In this document: positions 17,307-26,450 of the stretch, in pieces
How the letters are laid out: each line of letters begins with the position of its first letter
How positions within the stretch are numbered: position 1 is the stretch's first letter
Assembly (NCBI GenBank): GCA_035388825.1
Contig: DAOOQQ010000003.1
Span: forward strand, 92,332 to 156,331
DNA: 64,000 bases
Direction: 5' to 3'
Source of the DNA: MWAR01 sp035388825
GTDB taxonomy: Bacteria > Muiribacteriota > Ozemobacteria > Ozemobacterales > Ozemobacteraceae
Notes under the pieces: generated by a model
Database searches by the model: none
The model's input: the letters and a program-made list of their open reading frames with translations, nothing else
What the model was told of the DNA's origin: nothing
Position numbers and translations under genes: made by a program

Positions 17307-20156
17307 ATGACCCGGTGGCAGCTTCTGATGAGATGGGCCGCAACCTGCCTCGTGTTTTTCGCCCTTCCTCTCCTGCTCGTCGTCTACGGGCTGGGTATCC
17401 GGTGGGAAACGCTGGAAAAGGACTCGATCGAGGAGTCGTACCGCCTGCTCGACGAGGTTCTGCTGACGTTCCGGAAACGGGAAAGCACGCCCGACCTGCT
17501 GAACGCCCTCCTGTTCCGGCTTCACGAGATCGCCGACACGGCAACCGACCGGACAGCCGTCCTGCGGCGCGGCATCGCCTCGCTGAAACGGCGGTTTCCC
17601 GGCACGCTGCGGTTCACGGTGACGGACGGCAAAGGCGAGATCATCGGGGAGCTGACGGATGGAACACCGCCCCGGGGGCTCGTCCGTCGCTTGTATGAAG
17701 CCGTCTCGACAACCCCGCCCCGTGAAAAGGGGCTCAATGAGCAGGAGACGATGCGTAAGCGGATGTCGGACATGTGGTCGATGTTCCAGAATTTCATCGG
17801 CCGCGAAGCCCAGCTCTCCCGGATGGATCTGTATCAGCAAGATCTGTTCGAGGTCTCGTATCTCGAGGAGGGGCGGTGGTTCGGCTACGCCACGACGGAG
17901 CGGGGCGGCTTCTTCGTCCATGCGAACCACACCCCCGACTGGCCACTGCTCGCCATCAGGGATCTCCAGTCACGCTTCATGAAGAGCCGTGCAGCCCGAC
18001 TTGGCATCGAGGTGGGCCTGTACGACCTGAACTCGACGGCATCCGCGTCACCCGCCCTTGCCCTGGCTCTCGGGGAGTATCAGCAGTCCACCCGGGAACA
18101 CCACCTGATCGGCGAGCGGCTGTTCACGATCATGCCTTTCACGGCGACCTCCCGCCTCTGGGCCTCACGCCCGCGCAGCGTGGCGATCGATTACGGCAAC
18201 GCGCGGCTGGGCCTCGTCACGCTCGTCACCCTGATCTTCACGGTCGGCGTCCTGATCAGCTACTTCGTGATGGTCCGCGGCCTGCGGTTTTCGTTTCCCA
18301 TCCGCTGGCGCCTGGTGGTTCTCTTCGGCTTCGCGAGCGGCATCCCCCTGGCTGTAGTCGTGTTCGCCGGCTGGGATTACCTCAACCAGAAGTACAAGAC
18401 CCGCATCCGGCAGACCCACGACGAGACGGAACGGGCTCTGCGTGCCTTCGACGCCCGGTTTCCGCAAATGCGCGGCATGATGGAGATCACGTCCGCACGG
18501 CTGGCGGAACGGTGCAACAGCGATCGGGGTTTCGAACGCGTGCGAAAGGTCATGCACGTCTTCAGCCGGCAATATTTCACGAACAATATGGTCCTTTATG
18601 ATTCATCCGGCGACATCGTGATTGATCTGAACGCGGGCGGTTCCGGCGAACAGTCGCTGAAGGCCCGCAAAATGATGGGACTCGTCGGCGCCCAGGTCAT
18701 CGCGAACCTGAACAAGGAAAAATATTCGGGTAAACTCGACGCCGCCTCCATCATCATCGAAACGGTTTCCCAGGGCGAGAATCTCCCCGCGCATCTCACC
18801 CGCGAAATCGGACGAGTGCTCAACCTTTCGATGGCCGGAAACGAGACCTGGATGCTGATGCTCCCGATCCGCTCCTCCTCCGGCAGAGTCACCCACGTCC
18901 TGCTCGCCTACTGGCGGAAATTCGATCTCGAACTCGTATATCTCTCGAAATATCTCATTCCCTCCCAGCGTGCCCTGCCCGGCTTCCGGCTGTACGGCTG
19001 GAACGCGCGCGGCAAGAACACGCCGCTGGATTTCCCCCTGGCAGGAAAACTGGAGCCCCTGCTTGCGAATCTGAAGCTCCGCCAGGCGACCACCATCTCC
19101 GAGGTGACGCGACATGACGCAACCTGGCTCGCGACCGGCATCAAGCCCAGAGAACTCGCGAACCACCTGCTCGTGGGGCTCATGCCGAAAGCCCCGATCG
19201 ACGAGGAGATGCGGCTCCTGGAGCGCCGGCTCCAACTGTTCACCGGCATGATCCTCGTGATGAGCGTATTCCTCGGCATCAACCTGTCGCAACGGTTCCT
19301 CACCCCCATCGGCGCGCTGGCGACGGGCGTCGATGCCATCCGGCAGCGCCGCTTCGAACACCGCGTCCCGGATGCCGGCCAGGATGAACTGGGCGATCTT
19401 GCCCGCACCTTCAACGGCGTCATGGAAGGCCTCGCCGACCTCGAGGTCGCCCGCATCGTGCAGGAAAGCCTGTTCCCCTCGAACGAGGTGAAGGCCGGCG
19501 AATACGCCATCTACGGCGAGTCTCACACCATGACGGCCCTCGGCGGCGATTATTTCGATCTCCAGCAGCTCGCCGACGGCCGGGTGCTCGTCCTCGTCGG
19601 CGACGTGTCGGGCCACGGTGTCCCCGCCGCCCTGGTCATGGCCATGGCAAAAGCTCTGGTCGAGCGCGAGAGCGAGCAGACAACCGCCCCAGAAATTATC
19701 CTCGAGGTTATCCATCGAGTTTTCTACCGCACCCTGAAACGGAAACGCATGATGACCTGTTTTCTCGGCATCCTCGACCCCGCGGCCCACCGTCTGCAGT
19801 ATGCCAACGCCGGCCACAACTACCCGGTCAAGTTCCGGACCGGCGAGCAGCCGCTGTTCCTCGAACTGAACGGCATGCCTCTCGGCAGCATGAAGAAGAA
19901 CGTGATCAAACCGGCCGAGACCGACCTGGTGCCGGGCGACCGCATCGTTTTCTACACCGACGGCATCGTCGAGGCGAAAATCGGCGGCGAGGAAGTCGGA
20001 TACCAGCGCATGAGCGAGGAGGTCGCGCGCCTCCTGTGCGACGACGCCCGGCAGAGCTGCGAACGCATCTTCGCCTGGCATCGCAGCCTGACCGGAACCA
20101 CCGACCAGCAGGACGACATCACCCTGCTCGTCCTGACGCGAGCCACGACCACATGA
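17307..20156 (+). CDS. Membrane SpoIIE-family phosphatase with HAMP domain
   Basis: A protein of 949 residues from ATG 17307, with GGAGAGGA seven bases upstream. Its parts are: a first membrane helix (about 8-30), a periplasmic region, helices near 310-330 and 345-370, a second extracytoplasmic region, a fourth helix (LFTGMILVMSVFLGINLS near 650) and a HAMP domain (TPIGALATGVDAIRQRRFEH). The C-terminal SpoIIE/PP2C domain carries GGDYFDLQQLADGRVLVLVG, DVSGHGVPAALVMAMAKAL, GHNYPVKF and FYTDGIVEA, including the metal-binding Asp residues. It is expected to dephosphorylate a STAS-type antagonist in response to an outside signal. It overlaps hrpB by ATGA, an arrangement that looks incidental. Four AT-rich codon stretches are present (for example near 18570 and 18940). 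Confidence 0.88.
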   Translation: MTRWQLLMRWAATCLVFFALPLLLVVYGLGIRWETLEKDSIEESYRLLDEVLLTFRKRESTPDLLNALLFRLHEIADTATDRTAVLRRGIASLKRRFPGTLRFTVTDGKGEIIGELTDGTPPRGLVRRLYEAVSTTPPREKGLNEQETMRKRMSDMWSMFQNFIGREAQLSRMDLYQQDLFEVSYLEEGRWFGYATTERGGFFVHANHTPDWPLLAIRDLQSRFMKSRAARLGIEVGLYDLNSTASASPALALALGEYQQSTREHHLIGERLFTIMPFTATSRLWASRPRSVAIDYGNARLGLVTLVTLIFTVGVLISYFVMVRGLRFSFPIRWRLVVLFGFASGIPLAVVVFAGWDYLNQKYKTRIRQTHDETERALRAFDARFPQMRGMMEITSARLAERCNSDRGFERVRKVMHVFSRQYFTNNMVLYDSSGDIVIDLNAGGSGEQSLKARKMMGLVGAQVIANLNKEKYSGKLDAASIIIETVSQGENLPAHLTREIGRVLNLSMAGNETWMLMLPIRSSSGRVTHVLLAYWRKFDLELVYLSKYLIPSQRALPGFRLYGWNARGKNTPLDFPLAGKLEPLLANLKLRQATTISEVTRHDATWLATGIKPRELANHLLVGLMPKAPIDEEMRLLERRLQLFTGMILVMSVFLGINLSQRFLTPIGALATGVDAIRQRRFEHRVPDAGQDELGDLARTFNGVMEGLADLEVARIVQESLFPSNEVKAGEYAIYGESHTMTALGGDYFDLQQLADGRVLVLVGDVSGHGVPAALVMAMAKALVERESEQTTAPEIILEVIHRVFYRTLKRKRMMTCFLGILDPAAHRLQYANAGHNYPVKFRTGEQPLFLELNGMPLGSMKKNVIKPAETDLVPGDRIVFYTDGIVEAKIGGEEVGYQRMSEEVARLLCDDARQSCERIFAWHRSLTGTTDQQDDITLLVLTRATTT

Positions 20157-22729
20157 CCGCCCGGCCGCTTCCGACACTCCCGATTTCCGAAACCGTTCCC
20201 GCGATCCTCCAGGTCCTCGCGAACGAACGCAATCTCGTTCTTACGGCCGCCCCGGGCGCCGGCAAGACGACGATCGTCCCTCTCGCCCTGCTCAACGAAC
20301 CCTGGCTCGCGGGGAAGCGGCTGCTCATGCTCCAGCCCCGGCGCGTCGCCGCCCTTTCATCCGCCCGGCGGCTGGCCGCCCTTCACGGCACGCGGCTCGG
20401 TGAGACGGTCGGGTACCAGGTGCGGTTCGACCGGCGCATCGGCCCGGCGACGCGGCTGGAAGTGCTGACCGAAGGGCTTCTCACCCGCAGGCTTCAGGAC
20501 GACCCGTTCCTGGAGGGCGTGGGGCTCGTGATCTTCGACGAGTTCCATGAGCGAAGCCTCCAGGCCGATCTGGGCCTGGCAATGACACGCGAGATCCAGC
20601 AGACCGTGCGGCCGGATCTGCGCATCCTCGTCATGTCAGCAACCCTGGACCCCGGCCCCCTCCAGCGGTTTCTCGCCCCCTGCCCATCGCTGGAGGGCAA
20701 GGGCTTTCTCCACCCCGTCACCCGCATCTGGTCCGCGAAAGCTCCCGGACCGGATCTCTGTCGCGCGGCAGCCGACACGGCCGTCCGGGAACTTTCCAGC
20801 GATCCGCTCGGCGGGGATCTGCTCGTCTTCCTGCCGGGTGCCGGGGAAATCACACGCATGCAGGATCTGCTCGCGGAGTCCCCCTCCACCCGCGGCGTCG
20901 ACCTGGTCCCCCTCCACGGCAGCCTCCCGCTCGACCGCCAGGACGAGGCTCTCCGGCCATCGGGAAAACGTCGAATTATTATATCTACAAATATTGCCGA
21001 GACTTCTCTGACGATCGAAGGGGTGACCTCCGTCATCGACGGCGGCTGGTGCCGGTTGCTGCGCCTCGACCCCGCGACCGGCCTCGAGAAGCTGCAGCTC
21101 GAACGCATCAGCAAGGCCAGCGCAGAGCAGCGCGCCGGCCGCGCCGGCCGCCTCGGGCCGGGGCGCGTGGTCCGGCTCTGGGCCGAATCCGACCATCTCA
21201 CGCTTCCCGACGCCACACCGCCCGAGATCCTCCGCACCGACCTGGCCGCGGTGGTTCTGACGCTCGCGGCCTGGGGAAAAACCGATCCGGCCGCCTTCTG
21301 CTGGTTCGAGCCCCCGCCCGGCCCGGCGCTCGCCGCAGCCCGAGAGCTGCTCCGCATTCTGGGGGCGATCGATCCGGCGGGACATCTCACGCCGCTCGGC
21401 CGGCGGATGGCGGCGATTCCGGCCGCGCCCCGCCTCTCCCGCATGCTGCTCTTCGCCGCGGATCACGGTCTCGCGCGGGAAGGTGCGGATCTGGCCGCCC
21501 TGCTCGGCGAACGGGATATCGCCATCCGCGGTCAGGACCGGGAAGCCTCCATCGTCAGCCGCAGCGATCCGCTGCTGCGCCTCGACATGCTCGAAGAGGC
21601 GCGCGCAACCGGCTTCCGAGGCGGAAACGGCCGGATCGATCAGCGGGCCGCCGCCGCGGCGGACCGGGTCGCCTCCCAGCTTGCCGGCCTGGCCGGGGCA
21701 TCGTCGCGGAGCCGCGCCGAGGCCCCACCTCGAGGCGCCGAACGGGACCGCCTTCTCCTGCAGATCATCCTGGCAGGCTACCCTGATCGCGTCGCCCGCA
21801 AGCGCCCCGACAGCCCGACGCAGTTCCGCATGGCGGGCGGTCGCGGCCTCGTCCTGGGTCCGACCTGCTCGGTCCGCGATGCCGAGCTGATCACCGTGCC
21901 CTCAGCCGACGCCGCCGGCGGGCGCGGGATCGGCAACGAAGCCCTGATCCGGTGGGCATCGGCCGTCGAACCCGCATGGCTGGCGGCCCTCTTCCCCCAC
22001 GCCATGAGCGATGAACGGGAAGTCTTCTTCGATGCGGCCCGGGAGGCCGTGGTTGCCCGCCGACGCCGGCGGTATCTCGATCTCCCCCTCGACGAGTCCG
22101 TCTGCCCGCTCGCCCCCGAAGAACAGGAAGCCGCCGCCCGCCTGCTCGCCGCGGAGGCCGCAAAAGATCCGCGCCGGGCATTCGCCTGGGATGACGCCTT
22201 CGACCAGCTCCTGCACCGGCTCACCCTTCTGCGGCATCACCTGCCGGAACAGCAGCTTCCGCAGATCGACGCCGCCTGGTGGATCGCGCACCTCCCCGAA
22301 ATCGCCTTCGGGGCACGCAGTTTCGCCGATCTGCGTCGTCTGAACCTCGAACGTGAGCTCCTCGGCAGGCTCACCCATGCCCAGCGCCAGGCCGTCGAAA
22401 TCCTCGCACCCGAGCGGCTCGCAGTGCCATCGGGAAGCCGCATCCGTCTCGAGTATCAGGCCGACGGCCCGCCCGTTCTCGCCGTCAAGCTCCAGGAGCT
22501 GTTCGGCCTCACCGAGTCGCCCCGGGTCGCCGGAGGCCGTCTGCCCGTGCTGGTCCATCTGCTCTCGCCGGCCGGCCGGCCGCTCCAGATCACCCAGGAT
22601 CTGCGCAGCTTCTGGCTGAACACCTATCCCGCGCTGCGACGGGAAATGCGCGGCCAGTATCCGCGTCACCCCTGGCCCGAAGACCCGTTCACGGCCGTTC
22701 CGACGCGCCGGGTCACCCCGCGCCGCTGA
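20153..22729 (+). CDS. hrpB: ATP-dependent helicase HrpB
   Basis: A protein of 858 residues, near the usual 820. It is a DExH-box (DEAH/RHA) superfamily 2 helicase. Motifs include Walker A APGAGKTT (about residue 30), DEFHERS (about 125), VMSATLDPGP, a ratchet region with IISTNIAETSLTIEGVTSVI and QRAGRAGRLGPGR, then the HrpB-specific C-terminal domain with EYQADGPPVLAVKLQELFGL near the end. ATG 20153 overlaps the preceding stop; the frame extends upstream into the neighbour but has no better start. The enzyme acts on RNA or nucleoprotein in the cytoplasm; its exact substrate is not settled in the family. Confidence 0.95.
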   Translation: MTARPLPTLPISETVPAILQVLANERNLVLTAAPGAGKTTIVPLALLNEPWLAGKRLLMLQPRRVAALSSARRLAALHGTRLGETVGYQVRFDRRIGPATRLEVLTEGLLTRRLQDDPFLEGVGLVIFDEFHERSLQADLGLAMTREIQQTVRPDLRILVMSATLDPGPLQRFLAPCPSLEGKGFLHPVTRIWSAKAPGPDLCRAAADTAVRELSSDPLGGDLLVFLPGAGEITRMQDLLAESPSTRGVDLVPLHGSLPLDRQDEALRPSGKRRIIISTNIAETSLTIEGVTSVIDGGWCRLLRLDPATGLEKLQLERISKASAEQRAGRAGRLGPGRVVRLWAESDHLTLPDATPPEILRTDLAAVVLTLAAWGKTDPAAFCWFEPPPGPALAAARELLRILGAIDPAGHLTPLGRRMAAIPAAPRLSRMLLFAADHGLAREGADLAALLGERDIAIRGQDREASIVSRSDPLLRLDMLEEARATGFRGGNGRIDQRAAAAADRVASQLAGLAGASSRSRAEAPPRGAERDRLLLQIILAGYPDRVARKRPDSPTQFRMAGGRGLVLGPTCSVRDAELITVPSADAAGGRGIGNEALIRWASAVEPAWLAALFPHAMSDEREVFFDAAREAVVARRRRRYLDLPLDESVCPLAPEEQEAAARLLAAEAAKDPRRAFAWDDAFDQLLHRLTLLRHHLPEQQLPQIDAAWWIAHLPEIAFGARSFADLRRLNLERELLGRLTHAQRQAVEILAPERLAVPSGSRIRLEYQADGPPVLAVKLQELFGLTESPRVAGGRLPVLVHLLSPAGRPLQITQDLRSFWLNTYPALRREMRGQYPRHPWPEDPFTAVPTRRVTPRR
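20972..20995 (+). other. AT-rich rare-codon island in hrpB
   Basis: CGA ATT ATT ATA TCT ACA AAT ATT encodes RIIISTNI, the start of a conserved helicase motif. GC-ending codons surround it. Confidence 0.55.
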
Positions 22730-22744
22730 TCGCCGGAAATGCAA

Positions 22745-22775
22745 CACCGCCGCAGCCAGAAAAGCCGCGGCGGTG
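22745..22775. terminator. Stem-loop between convergent hrpB and flagellin genes
   Basis: CACCGCCGC at 22745-22753 pairs perfectly with GCGGCGGTG at 22767-22775. No good T run follows on either side, so it may act as an RNA 3'-end stabiliser as much as a terminator. Confidence 0.5.
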
Positions 22776-22795
22776 CCGGAATCTTCGGAATCGGT

Positions 22796-23578
22796 TCAGG
22801 ACAGCAGCGAAAGCACCCTTGAGCGGGAGGTCTCGTCGAGCTTGAAGACGCTCGTGGCAACCTGCTGCTGAAGCTGCTGGGAGGTCAGCGCGATGACCTG
22901 CTGCGCCAGATCGGCATCGGCGATGCGGGACTGGGCCGCAACGGTGTCGATCAACTGCTGCTGGAGACCGGACACTTCTCCTGCGATGCCGTTGCTCACG
23001 GCTCCAAGCCGCGCGCGTTCGGACACGACGCCCTCCCCGGCCCGGCTCGCGAGCGTCAGGGCATTGCCCGCCCCCTCGGCCGTCATCACATCGATGCCCG
23101 AGGTGCCGAGCGCGGCCGCGCCGAATGCCGGAATCGCCAGCGTATTCCCGTTCTGGAGCTGCATCTTCAGGCTTCCATCGAGAAGCGGCTTCGTGTTGAA
23201 GGTCGTCATGTTCACGGTCTGGTCGATCCCTGCGTTGAGCTGGGCGATCTCGGCCTGGATGGCCTGGCGGTCTTCGGCGGTGAGCGTGCCGTTCGCCGCC
23301 TGCACCGACAGCTCGCGGATGCGTTGCGTCATCTCGGAAATGCCGGCCATGCCGCCTTCCGCCGTCTGAAGCAGGGAGATCTCATCCTGCCGGTTGGCGA
23401 TGCCGCGGGCCAGGCCGCGCGTCTGGGACTCGAGCGCCATCGACACGGCAAGAGCGGCCGGATCGTCGGCAGCCGAAAGGATCTGCTTGCCGGAAGCGAT
23501 CCGCTGGATGGTTTTGTCCTGGGCGCGATGAAGTTCGTTCAGCCGGTTGGCTGTCGACAGCGACGTTTTCTCGACCAT
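22796..23578 (-). CDS. Short flagellin-like protein lacking the variable central domain
   Basis: A protein of 260 residues. The N-terminal D0/D1 part has NRLNELHRAQDKTIQRIASG and ISLLQTAEGGMAGISEMTQR with IRELSVQAANGTLTAEDRQA. The C-terminal D1/D0 part has SRIADADLAQQVIALTSQQL, with VFKLDE after it. Only about 60 residues lie between the two conserved ends, so the surface-exposed D2/D3 region is absent. ATG 23578 has a GAGGTGAGG ribosome site. No other flagellar gene lies in the window. It would be exported by the flagellar type III system and polymerise as filament; a minor or structural variant flagellin is also possible. The last residues (RSRVLSLLS) are a normal flagellin end. Confidence 0.88.
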   Translation of the reverse strand: MVEKTSLSTANRLNELHRAQDKTIQRIASGKQILSAADDPAALAVSMALESQTRGLARGIANRQDEISLLQTAEGGMAGISEMTQRIRELSVQAANGTLTAEDRQAIQAEIAQLNAGIDQTVNMTTFNTKPLLDGSLKMQLQNGNTLAIPAFGAAALGTSGIDVMTAEGAGNALTLASRAGEGVVSERARLGAVSNGIAGEVSGLQQQLIDTVAAQSRIADADLAQQVIALTSQQLQQQVATSVFKLDETSRSRVLSLLS

Positions 23579-23666
23579 TGCCTCACCTCATATCACACGG
23601 TTTCTGTACACCAAACGCCGATCGTTCTCTCTTCCAAATATAGGCGGGAAATCCTGTTTTGTCGAA

Positions 23667-24029
23667 TCACCCCTGGAAGGAGGCAACGGCGGCATCTTCG
23701 GTGGGAAACGCGCTTCCCATTTTGAGAAGGCCGACCATCTTGAAGACGTTCATCGTGAGGTCGTTGAGTCCCGTGAACGCCAGCCGGCCTTTCTTTTCGT
23801 CGATGATGATTTCGGCAATCTCGATCAGATGCGCGATGCCCTGGGAATTGATGACGGGCGAGCCCGTGAAATTCAGGACGAAGTTGCGGAACCCCTTGGG
23901 AAAGGTTTCCTCGACGGCTTTCTGCAAGGCGCCGCCGCCGCTCTCATCGAGATAGCCGGAGGTGCGGAGCAGGTACACCCCGCCCCGGGCTTCACCGGAA
24001 CATGAAAAAGCGCTCATGGGGGCCATCAT
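23667..24029 (-). CDS. STAS-domain protein (anti-sigma-factor antagonist type)
   Basis: A protein of about 120 residues. The start is uncertain: ATG codons at 24029, 24026 and 24017 are all possible and none has a strong ribosome site. The fold pattern is GGVYLLRTSGYLDESGG, FRNFVLNFTGSPVINSQGIA and HLIEIAEIIIDEKKGRLAFT, with the conserved D/N-S-x-G segment written NSQG. In partner-switching proteins the Ser here is the phosphorylation site. The gene lies 88 bp upstream of the flagellin gene on the same strand. Two SpoIIE phosphatases elsewhere in the window could act on it, but nothing in the sequence links them directly. Confidence 0.82.
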   Translation of the reverse strand: MMAPMSAFSCSGEARGGVYLLRTSGYLDESGGGALQKAVEETFPKGFRNFVLNFTGSPVINSQGIAHLIEIAEIIIDEKKGRLAFTGLNDLTMNVFKMVGLLKMGSAFPTEDAAVASFQG

Positions 24030-24078
24030 ACGTGGCCTGCCGACCGGTGTCAAGGACGGAGACAGGGGAAGAACGGCC

Positions 24079-26450
24079 TCAGTAGGCCATGATCAACTGT
24101 GCCTCGATCGTCTCCCCGTCGGCCTCGACGGGCCTGATCTGGCCCTGGAACACCGCTCCACGGGCCGGCGCTTTCGGAAGGGCCGTGCCGATCTCGATGC
24201 GATACGCTTCGGGAGGATTCGTCTCGGTCACGAGCAGGAACCGCTTTCCGTCGGCTGCCACCTCAGCCACTCTGCCCGTGACGTTTTTCGGGGTACGGTC
24301 GAATTTCGGCGGAACCGGCTTTTCGACGCTTTTCACGGGCTTCTTCGCCGGTTCGGCCGACGGAGCGAGAACGAGGAACCAGATCAGGGCCGTCATCACC
24401 GTGCCTACGGAAAAGGCGATGAGCGCGAACTGGGTGAGGCCGGAGTCGGCTTTCTCCTCGGGTTTCGGCGCCTGCTGGCGACGCATCTTCTGGATGTTCG
24501 AGAGGGCGTAGGAGGGCTGCGCCGTCCGGCTTTTCGCCTTTTCCGCCTCGATCCGCGACCGCACCGCCTGTTTCAGGGAATCGAACCCGGTGTGGGACGT
24601 GCGCTGCTCGGCAACCAGGGTTTCGGCTGCTTCCCGGCAGAAGGCGAGCAGGAGTTCCTGCTTGGTGCCCTGGACATTCTCGACGACTTCGTAAACACGC
24701 ATCCAGAGAGCTTCTTCGATATTTCCGCGGAAGATAGCTATATATTGCCTGATATTTTCAGGATCCTGTTCGCGCTGGAGCGAGGAGAGCAACATATCCC
24801 GGACCGACGGGAAATCGAACTGCGCGGCGCAGGAAATCGCGTGGCCGCGCTGCTTCGGCTGGATCGAGCTGAACATCTTCTCGACGAGCGAAAGCGCCTG
24901 TTTCTTGTCGAAGAGGGAGAAGATGCGGAGGGCGACGGACCGGACCTCGTCGGCGGGATGCTGGATCAGCTTCGGCAGATACGGGGAAAGGGTGTCCAGG
25001 TCGATATTGCCGAGCGCCTCGACAGTCGCTGCGACCAGGCCGGTATCGCTGTTTCCCAGGTAGGAGGTGATCAGGCCGGCATCCGTCCGATCGCCGACGC
25101 GGCCGATTGCCTGAATTGCAAGCAGGCGCTCTTCCGGTGCGCAGGCACGGAGAAACTCCCGCAGCTTCGGCCGGATTTTCCGGAACCGTTCGGTGTCGAG
25201 GCCGGCGAGGAGGCGGGTGCGCTGGTCGGGTGTCAGGGCGGTCAGATCGAGATCGGCACCGGAAGCCGGCCGGGCATCGATCGCGGCGAGTCGGGCCTCG
25301 ACCGCCCCGCGCACGGCAGCATCGGCCTCTCCGGGCAGCCAGGCCTTCAGGATGGCTCGCGCCTCGTCGAATCCCAGGCGGACGAAGTCGCACAACCGCA
25401 TCGCCGCCTGTTTCCGGATGTCCCCACCTTCGGATGCGAGGGCCGCGCGACACCCCTCGATCAGCTGCCGGGCCTTGCGCCGCTGGTAGACATCCTCGAG
25501 CTCGAGCGTCAGTTGTTCGGGCGTTTTCGTGACGAGACCGGCCCGGTGCAGCGAATCGATCACGCCGGTGAGAATCTCGCCGACCAGGCGCCGTTTTTCC
25601 CCCCGGCAGTTCTCCCGGACCTCGATCAGCCGCAACGGCTCTTCGGGGGCCGGATTCGCCCGGAACAGAAACCCGGCCTTCTCGAGCAGGGCCGGAGCGT
25701 CTTCGATCGCCAAAAACCGCAGCATGAAGGGCTCGATCTCGGAAAACGGGAAGAAAAACGCATGGAACAGGGCCGCATTGCGGTCGTTCGGATCCTCCGA
25801 GAACAGGGCGGCCTCGAAGTGGCGGATCGCTTCCTGGGGATCCCAGCGGTAGAGGAGGCGGATCGCGCGTGACCGGATGCCGTGGATGGGGTTCACGAGC
25901 AGCGGCACGATCAGTTCCTTGAGGCTGTCGGGGCTGAGCTTCTCGAGCGCCTCGACGGCGCTCGTCAGCACGCGCGGATCGGCGTGCCGGCACATCGTCT
26001 CGATCTGGCTCACGTCTTCGGCCGAGCCGAACTTTTTGAAAAACTGGAGAACCGAGGGCAGCAGCTCGGGCGAGAAATCCCACCATTTCGCTTCGCGCAA
26101 GGCCATCGCGGCCAGCGGGGCCTCTCCCCGCCTCACGCTTTCGATGACGATCGCCAGGCTCAGGTCATCCCGGGCGGGATCGGCAAGCAATGCCTCGAGC
26201 TCCTTGAGGACACTGTCGCCGAACGGCGCGGCCAGCCGGCCGGCATCGCCGCTCCGGTCGATCCGGATGAGGAGTTTCTGCATCTGAAACCGCGTGCCCG
26301 GATCGGCCTCGGCGGCCAGGCGCCGTTTGAATGCCGTGAGGGTGTCGGGCGTCCAGTCGAGATCCTCGATGCGGGACAGCACCGAGAACCGGATCGTCGG
26401 ATCGGTGACGACAGATCCTCCAGCAGCGCCGCAACGGGATCGATCGCCAA
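24079..26450 (-). CDS. HEAT-repeat protein with C-terminal membrane anchor; apparent frame change near the start
   Basis: A long alpha-helical repeat protein. HEAT-type units are visible, for example DPRVLTSAVEALEKLSPDSL and GHAISCAAQFDFPSVRDMLL. A single membrane helix (LTQFALIAFSVGTVMTALIW) lies near residue 720, followed by a Lys/Pro-rich linker and a beta-rich tail. The start is a problem. Directly after the upstream stop a TTG at 26450 opens the natural-looking beginning MAIDPVAALLEDL, but the continuing repeat protein is in another frame from about 26412 (TDPTIRFSVLSRIEDLDW). The repeat frame itself is open back to 26673 without a ribosome site and would overlap the previous gene by 223 bases. 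A one-base deletion or sequencing error near 26410 is likely. Function unknown; probably a scaffold. Confidence 0.72.
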
